From positions 1,240,001 through 1,304,000 of the forward strand of contig OZ037888.1 in the NCBI GenBank assembly GCA_964035575.1: a stretch of DNA of 64,000 nucleotides, written 5' to 3'. Below are positions 22,801 through 32,650 of the stretch, piece by piece. The notes under the pieces were generated by a model. It was not told the DNA's origin, ran no database searches, and saw nothing but the letters and a program-made list of their open reading frames with translations. Source of the stretch: Rhynchopus sp. YZ270_cl-10. Taxonomy: Eukaryota > Euglenozoa > Diplonemea > Diplonemida > Diplonemidae. The position numbers and the translations under genes were made by a program. Position 1 is the stretch's first letter, and each line of letters starts with the position of its first letter.

Positions 22801-23246
22801 TAATGGTACTGCAAGTGTGAGAGTCGTTGCAGTTAGTCTCTGACTTGGTATCATGAACGTACCCCACGAGGATTCCCTCTTGCAATTACTGGGTTTTTCG
22901 CTTTTGTCTTTGTCAAAAAACAACAATTTGTGTTCAATTTGTGGATCAATTTTGTTTTGACGCGAAAATGCTTTCTTCTGTCGCTAAGCACCGTGAGGAC
23001 AGATACGTTCTCTCTCTCTCTCCATGGCTTAACGTACGAAGACATTCACAGGCTTTGCAGCGGATGTACCTTTCCTCAACTTTCCTTTCCCCCTCCCCCA
23101 TGCGTAGCTCTTTACCAAACAATGAGTGGGGGGCATTTTTTTTCAAACACTTTTGCGTTCCTTCTCTTTCAGTCCGTCTGCCCCTGACTGTCAATCAGAA
23201 CGTGCTCAAGGACACAGTCACTTCTGCTTCCAATCTTCTCTCACAA
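22801..23246 (+). repeat. Spacer block ahead of copy 2
   Basis: About 450 bp, present again at 27395-27840, 31901-32346 and, ahead of the cyclase, 36258-36714. It contains a CT run, a conserved 35-codon frame starting at 22853 (MNVPHEDSLLQLLGFSLL...) and a tract with CCCCCTCCCCCAT. It may carry promoter, processing or RNA-stability signals (inference). Confidence 0.65.
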
Positions 23247-23550
23247 TGACGTCTCCCCTTTTCGTCACGCCGACGTCTCCCATACCCTGGACAGATCTGC
23301 TCTGTCTCATCTACCCTCTGCCTTGCTGCTGCAGTACGCCGCAAACTTTGTTGTGTTCGGAGTTTCGTTGTTGTCTTTGATGTGTTAGTCTCCTCGTTTG
23401 TCCCGCACTGACGGAAGTTAGAGAAAGGCTGCTCTGTCCTTTCTCGAGCATGTCCAGCTGTCATTGCCCCCCCACCCAACCTTGCAACCATTTACATATC
23501 AACAGTTCTTTTCATAACACAACACAAACAACACAACAACAAGGCGACAG

Positions 23551-26136
23551 ATGAGACAGTTTCTTCTGCTGTGCAGTGCTCTGGGTGTAGCGTCACAGGA
23601 ATGTGCCATCGGTGACCTGCTTGGCGACTACAAAGTCAGCACCTCGACAGAGCTGATCAACAACAGAACAACTGACCTGGGGTCGCGTGTCATGCTGGAC
23701 GGGTTCTACGCCCAGATGGACGCCTCTGGGCAGGTGTCGGCAGCGCTGTTGAACGAGGCTGGGCAGACGGGTCTGATGCAGTCCTCCCTGAACACCTTTG
23801 GGAAGACCTACGCTGAGGGTGCCTTTGCGTCTGCACAGTTCAGGCCTGTTCTCGAGGGGACGTCCTACGCAGTGGCGGATGTGCTGTACAGCAGAATCGA
23901 GGCCGCCTTTGGCACCTACTGGAACTTCAGAAAGATGTGGCCCTTCCCTGAGGTGACGCCTGCACAGGTCACGATGCTGAAGGCTGCTGGCATCCCAATT
24001 GACTTTGCGGTGGACGGGAACGGCGTGCCGAACAAGTACGGCTACGCGTTTGAGCTGATGAACTCCTGCATGGAGCCTGGCACCAACGCAGGGCAGCTGG
24101 ACGACTCGATCAGCACACTCGACGGGCTTGCACCGGGCTACCGCTTTGCAAGGAGCACCTTTGCACGCAACCTGAAGGGGTCGGACACACCGCTGTGCTG
24201 GGTGACACAGCCTGCACTCGAGGACTCGGCTGTCTTTGGCTACACCTCGTCGTACGGTGTGCAGCAGGAGAACCCTGACAAGAACATCGTCACAGAGCTG
24301 CCGAGCAAGTTTGGGAAGTCTGTGTTCGATGTCTACTTCACTGCGCTCTTCAAGCACGAGAGCACACCCGACCTGATGGAGGACCCTGCCATGGCCAACG
24401 CTGTCATGTACTCCGCACTGTCGTACACTGCTGCAGTCGTGGAGGAGGGGGACGCGACGTACTTCCACTACACCCTGCGGGAGAGTCTGTCGAGCCAGAT
24501 GGACATTTACATGACTGCAGGGAAGAAGAAGCAGATTGACGAGCTTGCGGCACAGACGAGGGCCGCTCTGGAGGCTGGTGCCATCTCGCAGGAGCACTTC
24601 GATGCGACAATGACGCAGGTCACTGCGCTGTACGAGTCGGGACCTGTGGCAGACAACACACTTGCCTACGATATTGCGGCCGTGCGCATCAACGAGCAGA
24701 TGCTGATCCACTCTGTGCAGCTGCGCTCGGGCACGTGGCTTCTGCGCAGCGAGATGAGCGCAGGTGTGTGGGCGATGGTGAAGTACCACCTGCAGGCGTT
24801 CCTCTCCTACTACGCTGCTGCGGACGGACACAACTGGGTGCACTTTGTGGGCACCGCACAGCTGTCCTACGCAGTCGCAAAGGGGTGGACCTACCCGGAC
24901 AAGGCTGCGAGCGTCACAGAGAAGCTTCTTGCCATCCTCCCCGAGGCCTTCGTCTCCGCCATGCAGCTTGTCGGGCAGTCGCAGCCGGGTGCTGACCTGC
25001 TGACCCAGGTCCTGGGGGCGGCACAGCTTACACAGACGGACACAGCAACGCTTCTCGGGTACCTCTCTGCCGCAGGTGAGCAGGCAGCAGACTGGTACAT
25101 CAACCCACACACCGTCACCAAGACACGTGAAGCGTCGAAGCTGCCAAACGCGATCCGTTTCCTGGCTGCGTTCCAGGTTGGTGGTAACTACATTGCTGAG
25201 ACACCGATCTTCAGTGGCACCTACACTGGCGGCTTCGACAGGTTCCCCCCTGCATACTTCGCGAACGGGACAGAGAACCCGAACCCACCTGCTGACTACG
25301 TCGCAAACCAGCGTGATCTGCGTACAAACGGCGACGCTGCGATGCTCCAGAGCTTCTTCACACCGCACCAGTCCCCTCACAGCGAGTTCGTGGCATCCAT
25401 TGCGAACAGGACCATCCAGCAGACCTTCGACTCGCCCGACTTCTGGGACGTGAAGACGTGGTTGGGGGACCTTGCGAAGGAGGACGTGCCGTATGTGACT
25501 GAGTTGTACGACATGTGGGAGGTGACGGTGACAATGGTGAAGGACGTCATGAAGGCGCTTGAATCGAAGGACTGTGAGGAACACGACGGGTCAGGCATGT
25601 CGACAGAAGACGCACTGGACACGCTGAAGTCGCAGCTGAAGAAGTTGGGGATCCCTGTGGACGCGACACCGTCGAAGTTCGAGCAGGTGTTGGCGACGAT
25701 GCTGTGGCAGCAGACTGTTGTGCACTCGTTGGACCACGAGGCCGCACACGACACGCACAAGAACATGAACCAGGCGTTTGCCCGTCCCAACTGGAGCATC
25801 ACCGATGCCATGAACGCTGGTGGCATGGACGACGTGGACGCAGCGCTTGCCTTCATGAACAGCAGGGCCAGCCCAGTGCGTGATGCACAGAGCCGCACCT
25901 TCCTCTCGAGTGCAGTGCCCAACTTCGAGCCCACCTTTGCAGACTTCGACCAGGTGCTCACACGCGACCCTTATCAGTCGATCCCTGTCAACTGCAACGA
26001 GAAGGGTGCGGAGAAATTTGAGAAAGCCTTCCGCAAGTACCAGGAGGACATCATTGAGGTGTACAAGAAGGCACCCATCAGCTTCAAGCAGAAGTTCGAG
26101 TTCTTGACTGATGTCCGTCCTGCCATCAACTGGTGA
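23551..26136 (+). CDS. Secreted lipoxygenase-like protein, copy 2
   Basis: Encodes the same 861-residue protein as copy 1; I see no amino-acid difference. The leader differs: this copy has CATATCAACAGTTC and an AAGGCGACAG just before the start, shared with copy 4, while copies 1 and 3 have CCACAACAACAGTTC and AAAACACCG. So there are two leader types in alternation. Signal peptide and all motifs described for copy 1 are present. A possible leader acceptor is AG at 23504-23505. Confidence 0.6.
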   Translation: MRQFLLLCSALGVASQECAIGDLLGDYKVSTSTELINNRTTDLGSRVMLDGFYAQMDASGQVSAALLNEAGQTGLMQSSLNTFGKTYAEGAFASAQFRPVLEGTSYAVADVLYSRIEAAFGTYWNFRKMWPFPEVTPAQVTMLKAAGIPIDFAVDGNGVPNKYGYAFELMNSCMEPGTNAGQLDDSISTLDGLAPGYRFARSTFARNLKGSDTPLCWVTQPALEDSAVFGYTSSYGVQQENPDKNIVTELPSKFGKSVFDVYFTALFKHESTPDLMEDPAMANAVMYSALSYTAAVVEEGDATYFHYTLRESLSSQMDIYMTAGKKKQIDELAAQTRAALEAGAISQEHFDATMTQVTALYESGPVADNTLAYDIAAVRINEQMLIHSVQLRSGTWLLRSEMSAGVWAMVKYHLQAFLSYYAAADGHNWVHFVGTAQLSYAVAKGWTYPDKAASVTEKLLAILPEAFVSAMQLVGQSQPGADLLTQVLGAAQLTQTDTATLLGYLSAAGEQAADWYINPHTVTKTREASKLPNAIRFLAAFQVGGNYIAETPIFSGTYTGGFDRFPPAYFANGTENPNPPADYVANQRDLRTNGDAAMLQSFFTPHQSPHSEFVASIANRTIQQTFDSPDFWDVKTWLGDLAKEDVPYVTELYDMWEVTVTMVKDVMKALESKDCEEHDGSGMSTEDALDTLKSQLKKLGIPVDATPSKFEQVLATMLWQQTVVHSLDHEAAHDTHKNMNQAFARPNWSITDAMNAGGMDDVDAALAFMNSRASPVRDAQSRTFLSSAVPNFEPTFADFDQVLTRDPYQSIPVNCNEKGAEKFEKAFRKYQEDIIEVYKKAPISFKQKFEFLTDVRPAINW

Positions 26137-28327
26137 TGCGGGTGTCAGAAGATACGTCAATATTTTAAGATTTGTGTCATTTATTGTATTCATGTGTCCA
26201 CGAGGTACGCAAACATTTTTTCATCTCCACACACAAACATTTCAAATATCTGAGAACACGAAAGGTTTTTTGTGTTCCCGAACAAAACAAATGGTGGAAA
26301 CATTCCATTCCCTCCCCTCACGTCCGGAGCGAGCTCAGCCCTCGTAAAAACCAAAAAATCAAAATTCAACACAAAAGTCGTCACTTGTCTCTGTCCTGTG
26401 CGAAGCAGAGGATAAGTGGAAAGTGACGCATCTGAACAAAACTGCGAGACGCAACTACGTTTGCGACAAGAAATACATTCCATCTCCCCATGCACGTATG
26501 CATGATTTCCCCACCCTCCTCTTCCCCCTTTTACCTTTTACCTTTTCCTTTTTTTTGTGCGAACTCCCCACTCCGACTTTGGAGATTAGAAATAATATGC
26601 TCGGATGTTGAAAGCATTCAAAACGCTTTCGTCCCGGCAAAGATTTTCATTCCTCCATCTGTAGATGGGCTCCCCTCTTCATCTGAGTCATTGGGTGTAC
26701 GAGGTTGTGAGACGATGTGAGCCATCTTCTGTTTTAAAGCTTAGAGTACCCTTGGTATGATACAGTCATCACCCTGGTACGAAATGTCCCGCCCTTGCTT
26801 GTTGATTATTTTTTTTTATACATCATTACTGTTCGATACGTTCTTTTTTTATAACAACATCTTTTAGTTGTCCGAACTACAAATATTGGAGGGAGTGCTT
26901 TGAGAAAACAAAAAATAAAAATATACGGAAAACAAAAGCATTGTGATTGTCTGTTTGATTCACTTTGATTCACAAACACCAAACAAATTGCAGTTCACAT
27001 TTTTCCACTTTTTTTTTGTTGCACCCTTTGCGCACAAACAAAGACCCGATATTTTTTTCCAAACATTGTTGCAAAAATAAAAAATACAGCTTTCCCCACA
27101 AAATCAATCCCCACTTTTTCTTTTTCAGACGCATTTTTAGCGCTTTCACTAGCATTATGACGAATTACTGACCAAATAAAAAAAATATGAAAATCAGTTC
27201 TGCTTGTTTTGTCATGCGGAAAACGATGGTCATTATTGAGATGACTAGGCGTCATCAAAAAAAATTCTCTGTTTCCTGTTCCAGTGGTCATTAGGGTTTT
27301 GTCTTTAGCTTTTGCTTCGGACACTTTCGTGACTATTTTATATATTTTTGCACACCCACAAATCCCCTTTATTTTCTGAGTGTTATTTAATTAGTAATGG
27401 TACTGCAAGTGTGAGGGAGTTGCGGTTAGTCTCTCACTTGGTATCATGAACGTACCCCACGAGGATTCCCTCTTGCAATTACTGGGTTTTTCGCTTTTGT
27501 CTTTGTCAAAAAACAACAATTTGTGTTCAATATGTGGATCAATTATGTTTTGACGCGAAAATGCTTTCTTCTGTCGCTAAGCACCGTGAGGACAGATACG
27601 TTCTCTCTCTCTCTCCATGGCTTAACGTACGAAGACATTCACAGGCTTTGCAGCGGATGTACCTTTCCTCAACTTTCCTTTCCCCCTCCCCCATGCGTAG
27701 CTCTTTACCAAACAATGAGTGGGGGGCATTTTTTTTTCGAACCTTTCTACATTTTTTCTTTTTGCAGCCCATCTGCCCCTGACTTTCAATCAGAACGTGC
27801 TCAAAGGCACAGTCGCTTCTGCCTCCAATCTTCTCTCACAATGACGTCTGCCCTTTTCGTCACGCCGACGTGTCCCATACCCTGGACAGATCTGCTGTCT
27901 CGTGCACCCCCTCAGCGCTACTGGTGGCACGTTTCGCACAACTGCAGCTGTGTGATCCACAAGATGATCGTGTCCTCCAGTCCTGCCACCGGCTTCCGTG
28001 TTTCCCACTGATTGTGACTCTGCTGAAGTGTACTCCAGTACAATTTTGCGAGTACGTTGGACAGTTACTGCTCAAGATCGGATGATTTCCTTCCGATGTG
28101 CCTTCGGTGGCTGGTGCGATTATGCCTTTGACTCGTTGGGTTCGTCTCGTGCTGGTCGGATGACTCATTTGAGAAGCGCGTGTGCAGCGGGAGGATGGGG
28201 TTCACGGCTTTCCCTCCTTATGCACTCATGTACAGCTGTCATTGCACCCCCACCCAACCTTGCAACCATTTCCACAACAACAGTTCTCTTCATAACACAA
28301 CACAAACAACACAACAACAAAACACCG
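26137..28327. other. Spacer between copies 2 and 3
   Basis: 2.2 kb, longer than the other spacers. It shares the 3' UTR and the 450-bp block (27395-27840) with them but has its own middle (26780-27220). A unique stretch at about 27895-28205 directly upstream of copy 3 is absent from the other leaders. Confidence 0.55.
27395..27840 (+). repeat. Spacer block ahead of copy 3
   Basis: Same block as 22801-23246, with small changes (for example TATGTGGATC in place of TTTGTGGATC). The conserved short frame starts at 27446. Confidence 0.65.
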
Positions 28328-30913
28328 ATGAGACAGTTTCTTCTGCTGTGCAGTGCTCTGGGTGTAGCGTCACAGGAATGTGCCATCGGTGACCTGCTTG
28401 GCGACTACAAAGTCAGCACCTCGACAGAGCTGATCAACAACAGAACAACTGACCTGGGGTCGCGTGTCATGCTGGACGGGTTCTACGCCCAGATGGACGC
28501 CTCTGGGCAGGTGTCGGCAGCGCTGTTGAACGAGGCTGGGCAGACGGGTCTGATGCAGTCCTCTTTGAACACCTTTGGGAAGACCTACGCTGAGGGTGCC
28601 TTCGCGTCTGCACAGTTCAAGCCTGTTCTCGAGGGGACGTCCTACGCAGTGGCGGATGTGCTGTACAGCAGAATCGAGGCTGCCTTTGGCACCTACTGGA
28701 ACTTCAGAAAGATGTGGCCCTTCCCTGAGGTGACGCCTGCACAGGTCACGATGCTGAAGGCTGCTGGCATCCCAATTGACTTTGCGGTGGACGGGAACGG
28801 CGTGCCGAACAAGTACGGCTACGCGTTTGAGCTGATGAACTCCTGCATGGAGCCTGGCACCAACGCAGGGCAGCTGGACGACTCGATCAGCACACTCGAC
28901 GGGCTTGCACCGGGCTACCGCTTTGCAAGGAGCACCTTTGCACGCAACCTGAAGGGGTCGGACACACCGCTGTGCTGGGTGACACAGCCTGCACTCGAGG
29001 ACTCGGCTGTCTTTGGCTACACCTCGTCGTACGGTGTGCAGCAGGAGAACCCTGACAAGAACATCGTCACAGAGCTGCCGAGCAAGTTTGGGAAGTCTGT
29101 GTTCGATGTCTACTTCACTGCGCTCTTCAAGCACGAGAGCACACCCGACCTGATGGAGGACCCTGCCATGGCCAACGCTGTCATGTACTCCGCACTGTCG
29201 TACACTGCTGCAGTCGTGGAGGAGGGGGACGCGACGTACTTCCACTACACCCTGCGGGAGAGTCTGTCGAGCCAGATGGACATTTACATGACTGCAGGGA
29301 AGAAGAAGCAGATTGACGAGCTTGCGGCACAGACGAGGGCCGCTCTGGAGGCTGGTGCCATCTCGCAGGAGCACTTCGATGCGACAATGACGCAGGTCAC
29401 TGCGCTGTACGAGTCGGGACCTGTGGCAGACAACACACTTGCCTACGATATTGCGGCCGTGCGCATCAACGAGCAGATGCTGATCCACTCTGTGCAGCTG
29501 CGCTCGGGCACGTGGCTTCTGCGCAGCGAGATGAGCGCAGGTGTGTGGGCGATGGTGAAGTACCACCTGCAGGCGTTCCTCTCCTACTACGCTGCTGCGG
29601 ACGGACACAACTGGGTGCACTTTGTGGGCACCGCACAGCTGTCCTACGCAGTCGCAAAGGGGTGGACCTACCCGGACAAGGCTGCGAGCGTCACAGAGAA
29701 GCTTCTTGCCATCCTCCCCGAGGCCTTCGTCTCCGCCATGCAGCTTGTCGGGCAGTCGCAGCCGGGTGCTGACCTGCTGACCCAGGTCCTGGGGGCGGCA
29801 CAGCTTACACAGACGGACACAGCAACGCTTCTCGGGTACCTCTCTGCCGCAGGTGAGCAGGCAGCAGACTGGTACATCAACCCACACACCGTCACCAAGA
29901 CACGTGAAGCGTCGAAGCTGCCAAACGCGATCCGTTTCCTGGCTGCGTTCCAGGTTGGTGGTAACTACATTGCTGAGACACCGATCTTCAGTGGCACCTA
30001 CACTGGCGGCTTCGACAGGTTCCCCCCTGCATACTTCGCGAACGGGACAGAGAACCCGAACCCACCTGCTGACTACGTCGCAAACCAGCGTGATCTGCGT
30101 ACAAACGGCGACGCTGCGATGCTCCAGAGCTTCTTCACACCGCACCAGTCCCCTCACAGCGAGTTCGTGGCATCCATTGCGAACAGGACCATCCAGCAGA
30201 CCTTCGACTCGCCCGACTTCTGGGACGTGAAGACGTGGTTGGGGGACCTTGCGAAGGAGGACGTGCCGTATGTGACTGAGTTGTACGACATGTGGGAGGT
30301 GACGGTGACAATGGTGAAGGACGTCATGAAGGCGCTTGAATCGAAGGACTGTGAGGAACACGACGGGTCAGGCATGTCGACAGAAGACGCACTGGACACG
30401 CTGAAGTCGCAGCTGAAGAAGTTGGGGATCCCTGTGGACGCGACACCGTCGAAGTTCGAGCAGGTGTTGGCGACGATGCTGTGGCAGCAGACTGTTGTGC
30501 ACTCGTTGGACCACGAGGCCGCACACGACACGCACAAGAACATGAACCAGGCGTTTGCCCGTCCCAACTGGAGCATCACCGATGCCATGAACGCTGGTGG
30601 CATGGACGACGTGGACGCAGCGCTTGCCTTCATGAACAGCAGGGCCAGCCCAGTGCGTGATGCACAGAGCCGCACCTTCCTCTCGAGTGCAGTGCCCAAC
30701 TTCGAGCCCACCTTTGCAGACTTCGACCAGGTGCTCACACGCGACCCTTATCAGTCGATCCCTGTCAACTGCAACGAGAAGGGTGCGGAGAAATTTGAGA
30801 AAGCCTTCCGCAAGTACCAGGAGGACATCATTGAGGTGTACAAGAAGGCACCCATCAGCTTCAAGCAGAAGTTCGAGTTCTTGACTGATGTCCGTCCTGC
30901 CATCAACTGGTGA
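28328..30913 (+). CDS. Secreted lipoxygenase-like protein, copy 3
   Basis: 861 residues from the same signal-peptide Met. The frame is open 110 codons further upstream, but that extension covers the leader and unique spacer DNA and would bury the signal peptide, so I reject it. The five changes I found relative to copy 1 lie at 28564, 28565, 28603, 28620 and 28681. Only one changes the protein (Arg98 to Lys). The rest of the gene matches copy 1, which points to patchwise gene conversion. Confidence 0.6.
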   Translation: MRQFLLLCSALGVASQECAIGDLLGDYKVSTSTELINNRTTDLGSRVMLDGFYAQMDASGQVSAALLNEAGQTGLMQSSLNTFGKTYAEGAFASAQFKPVLEGTSYAVADVLYSRIEAAFGTYWNFRKMWPFPEVTPAQVTMLKAAGIPIDFAVDGNGVPNKYGYAFELMNSCMEPGTNAGQLDDSISTLDGLAPGYRFARSTFARNLKGSDTPLCWVTQPALEDSAVFGYTSSYGVQQENPDKNIVTELPSKFGKSVFDVYFTALFKHESTPDLMEDPAMANAVMYSALSYTAAVVEEGDATYFHYTLRESLSSQMDIYMTAGKKKQIDELAAQTRAALEAGAISQEHFDATMTQVTALYESGPVADNTLAYDIAAVRINEQMLIHSVQLRSGTWLLRSEMSAGVWAMVKYHLQAFLSYYAAADGHNWVHFVGTAQLSYAVAKGWTYPDKAASVTEKLLAILPEAFVSAMQLVGQSQPGADLLTQVLGAAQLTQTDTATLLGYLSAAGEQAADWYINPHTVTKTREASKLPNAIRFLAAFQVGGNYIAETPIFSGTYTGGFDRFPPAYFANGTENPNPPADYVANQRDLRTNGDAAMLQSFFTPHQSPHSEFVASIANRTIQQTFDSPDFWDVKTWLGDLAKEDVPYVTELYDMWEVTVTMVKDVMKALESKDCEEHDGSGMSTEDALDTLKSQLKKLGIPVDATPSKFEQVLATMLWQQTVVHSLDHEAAHDTHKNMNQAFARPNWSITDAMNAGGMDDVDAALAFMNSRASPVRDAQSRTFLSSAVPNFEPTFADFDQVLTRDPYQSIPVNCNEKGAEKFEKAFRKYQEDIIEVYKKAPISFKQKFEFLTDVRPAINW

Positions 30914-32650
30914 TGCGGGTGTCAGAAGATACGTCAATATTTTAAGATTTGTGTCATTTATTGTATTCATGTGTCCACGAGGCACGCAAACATTTTTTCA
31001 TCTCCACACACAAACATTTCAAACATACGAGAACACAAATCCTTCATATACGTGTTGTCATATAAAACAAATGGTGGAAACATTCCTTTCCCTCCCCTCA
31101 CGTCCGGAGCGAGCTCAGCCCTCGTAAAAACCAAGAAAATCAAAATTCAACACAAAAGTCGTCACTTGTCTCTGTCCTGTGCGAAGCAGAGGATAAGTGG
31201 AAAGTGATGTATCTGAACAAAACTGCGAGACGCAACTACGTTTGCGACAAGAAATACATTCCATCTCCCCATGCACGTATGCATGATTTCCCCACCCTCC
31301 TCTTCCCCCTTTTACCTTTTACCTTTTCCTTTTCTTTGTGCGAACTCCCCACTCCGTAGAAATAATATGCTCGGATGTTGAAAGCATTCAAAACGCTTTC
31401 TTCCCGGCAAAGATTTTCATCCCTCCATCTGTAGATGGGCTCCCCTCTTCATCTGAGTCATTGGGTGTACGAGGTTGTGAGACGATGTGAGCCATCTTCT
31501 GTTTTAAAGCTTAGAGTACCCTTGGTATGATTCATTCATATCCTGGGTACGAAGCACCATACTCTTGTTGATTTATTTTGTCATTACTGTTCGATACGTT
31601 ATTTCTTTCGCGAAAAAAAGTTAAAATCAAGAAGCTTTCCCCACACAAAAGGAACTGACGAATAAGTGACCCAAGAGAAAGGATGGATGTATCAGTTCTG
31701 CTGGTTTTGTGTCTATCCGACAGCGATGGTCATTATTGAGATGACTAGGCGTGGCTTAGGTTCATCTCAATTTAATTTCTCTATTTCCAATTACTTAGTG
31801 GTTAGGCTTTGTAGTCTTTAGGTTTCCTTCAGACACCTTCATGACTTTTTGTATTTTGCACCCCCACAAACCCCCTTTTTTTCCTTGTTTATTTTATCAG
31901 TAATGGTACTGCAAGTGTGAGAGTCGTTGCAGTTAGTCTCTGACTTGGTATCATGAACGTACCCCACGAGGATTCCCTCTTGCAATTACTGGGTTTTTCG
32001 CTTTTGTCTTTGTCAAAAAACAACAATTTGTGTTCAATTTGTGGATCAATTTTGTTTTGACGCGAAAATGCTTTCTTCTGTCGCTAAGCACCGTGAGGAC
32101 AGATACGTTCTCTCTCTCTCTCCATGGCTTAACGTACGAAGACATTCACAGGCTTTGCAGCGGATGTACCTTTCCTCAACTTTCCTTTCCCCCTCCCCCA
32201 TGCGTAGCTCTTTACCAAACAATGAGTGGGGGGCATTTTTTTTCAAACACTTTTGCGTTCCTTCTCTTTCAGTCCGTCTGCCCCTGACTGTCAATCAGAA
32301 CGTGCTCAAGGACACAGTCACTTCTGCTTCCAATCTTCTCTCACAATGACGTCTCCCCTTTTCGTCACGCCGACGTCTCCCATACCCTGGACAGATCTGC
32401 TCTGTCTCATCTACCCTCTGCCTTGCTGCTGCAGTACGCCGCAAACTTTGTTGTGTTCGGAGTTTCGTTGTTGTCTTTGATGTGTTAGTCTCCTCGTTTG
32501 TCCCGCACTGACGGAAGTTAGAGAAAGGCTGCTCTGTCCTTTCTCGAGCATGTCCAGCTGTCATTGCCCCCCCACCCAACCTTGCAACCATTTACATATC
32601 AACAGTTCTTTTCATAACACAACACAAACAACACAACAACAAGGCGACAG
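30914..32650. other. Spacer between copies 3 and 4
   Basis: Reads the same as 21814-23550. It holds the hairpin relative at 31738 and the block at 31901-32346, with the short frame at 31953. Confidence 0.6.
31901..32346 (+). repeat. Spacer block ahead of copy 4
   Basis: Same as 22801-23246 at an offset of 9100 bases. Confidence 0.65.

Larger units (their letters stand above)
21814..23550. other. Spacer between copies 1 and 2
   Basis: Presumed 3' UTR, then a hairpin-repeat relative at 22638, then the 450-bp block shared with the other spacers. It appears identical to 30914-32650 at an offset of 9100 bases. Confidence 0.6.

Noticed and set aside
27998-28327. N-terminal extension of lipoxygenase-like copy 3
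   Set aside because: It covers leader and unique spacer sequence, has no counterpart in the other copies and would bury a clear signal peptide.
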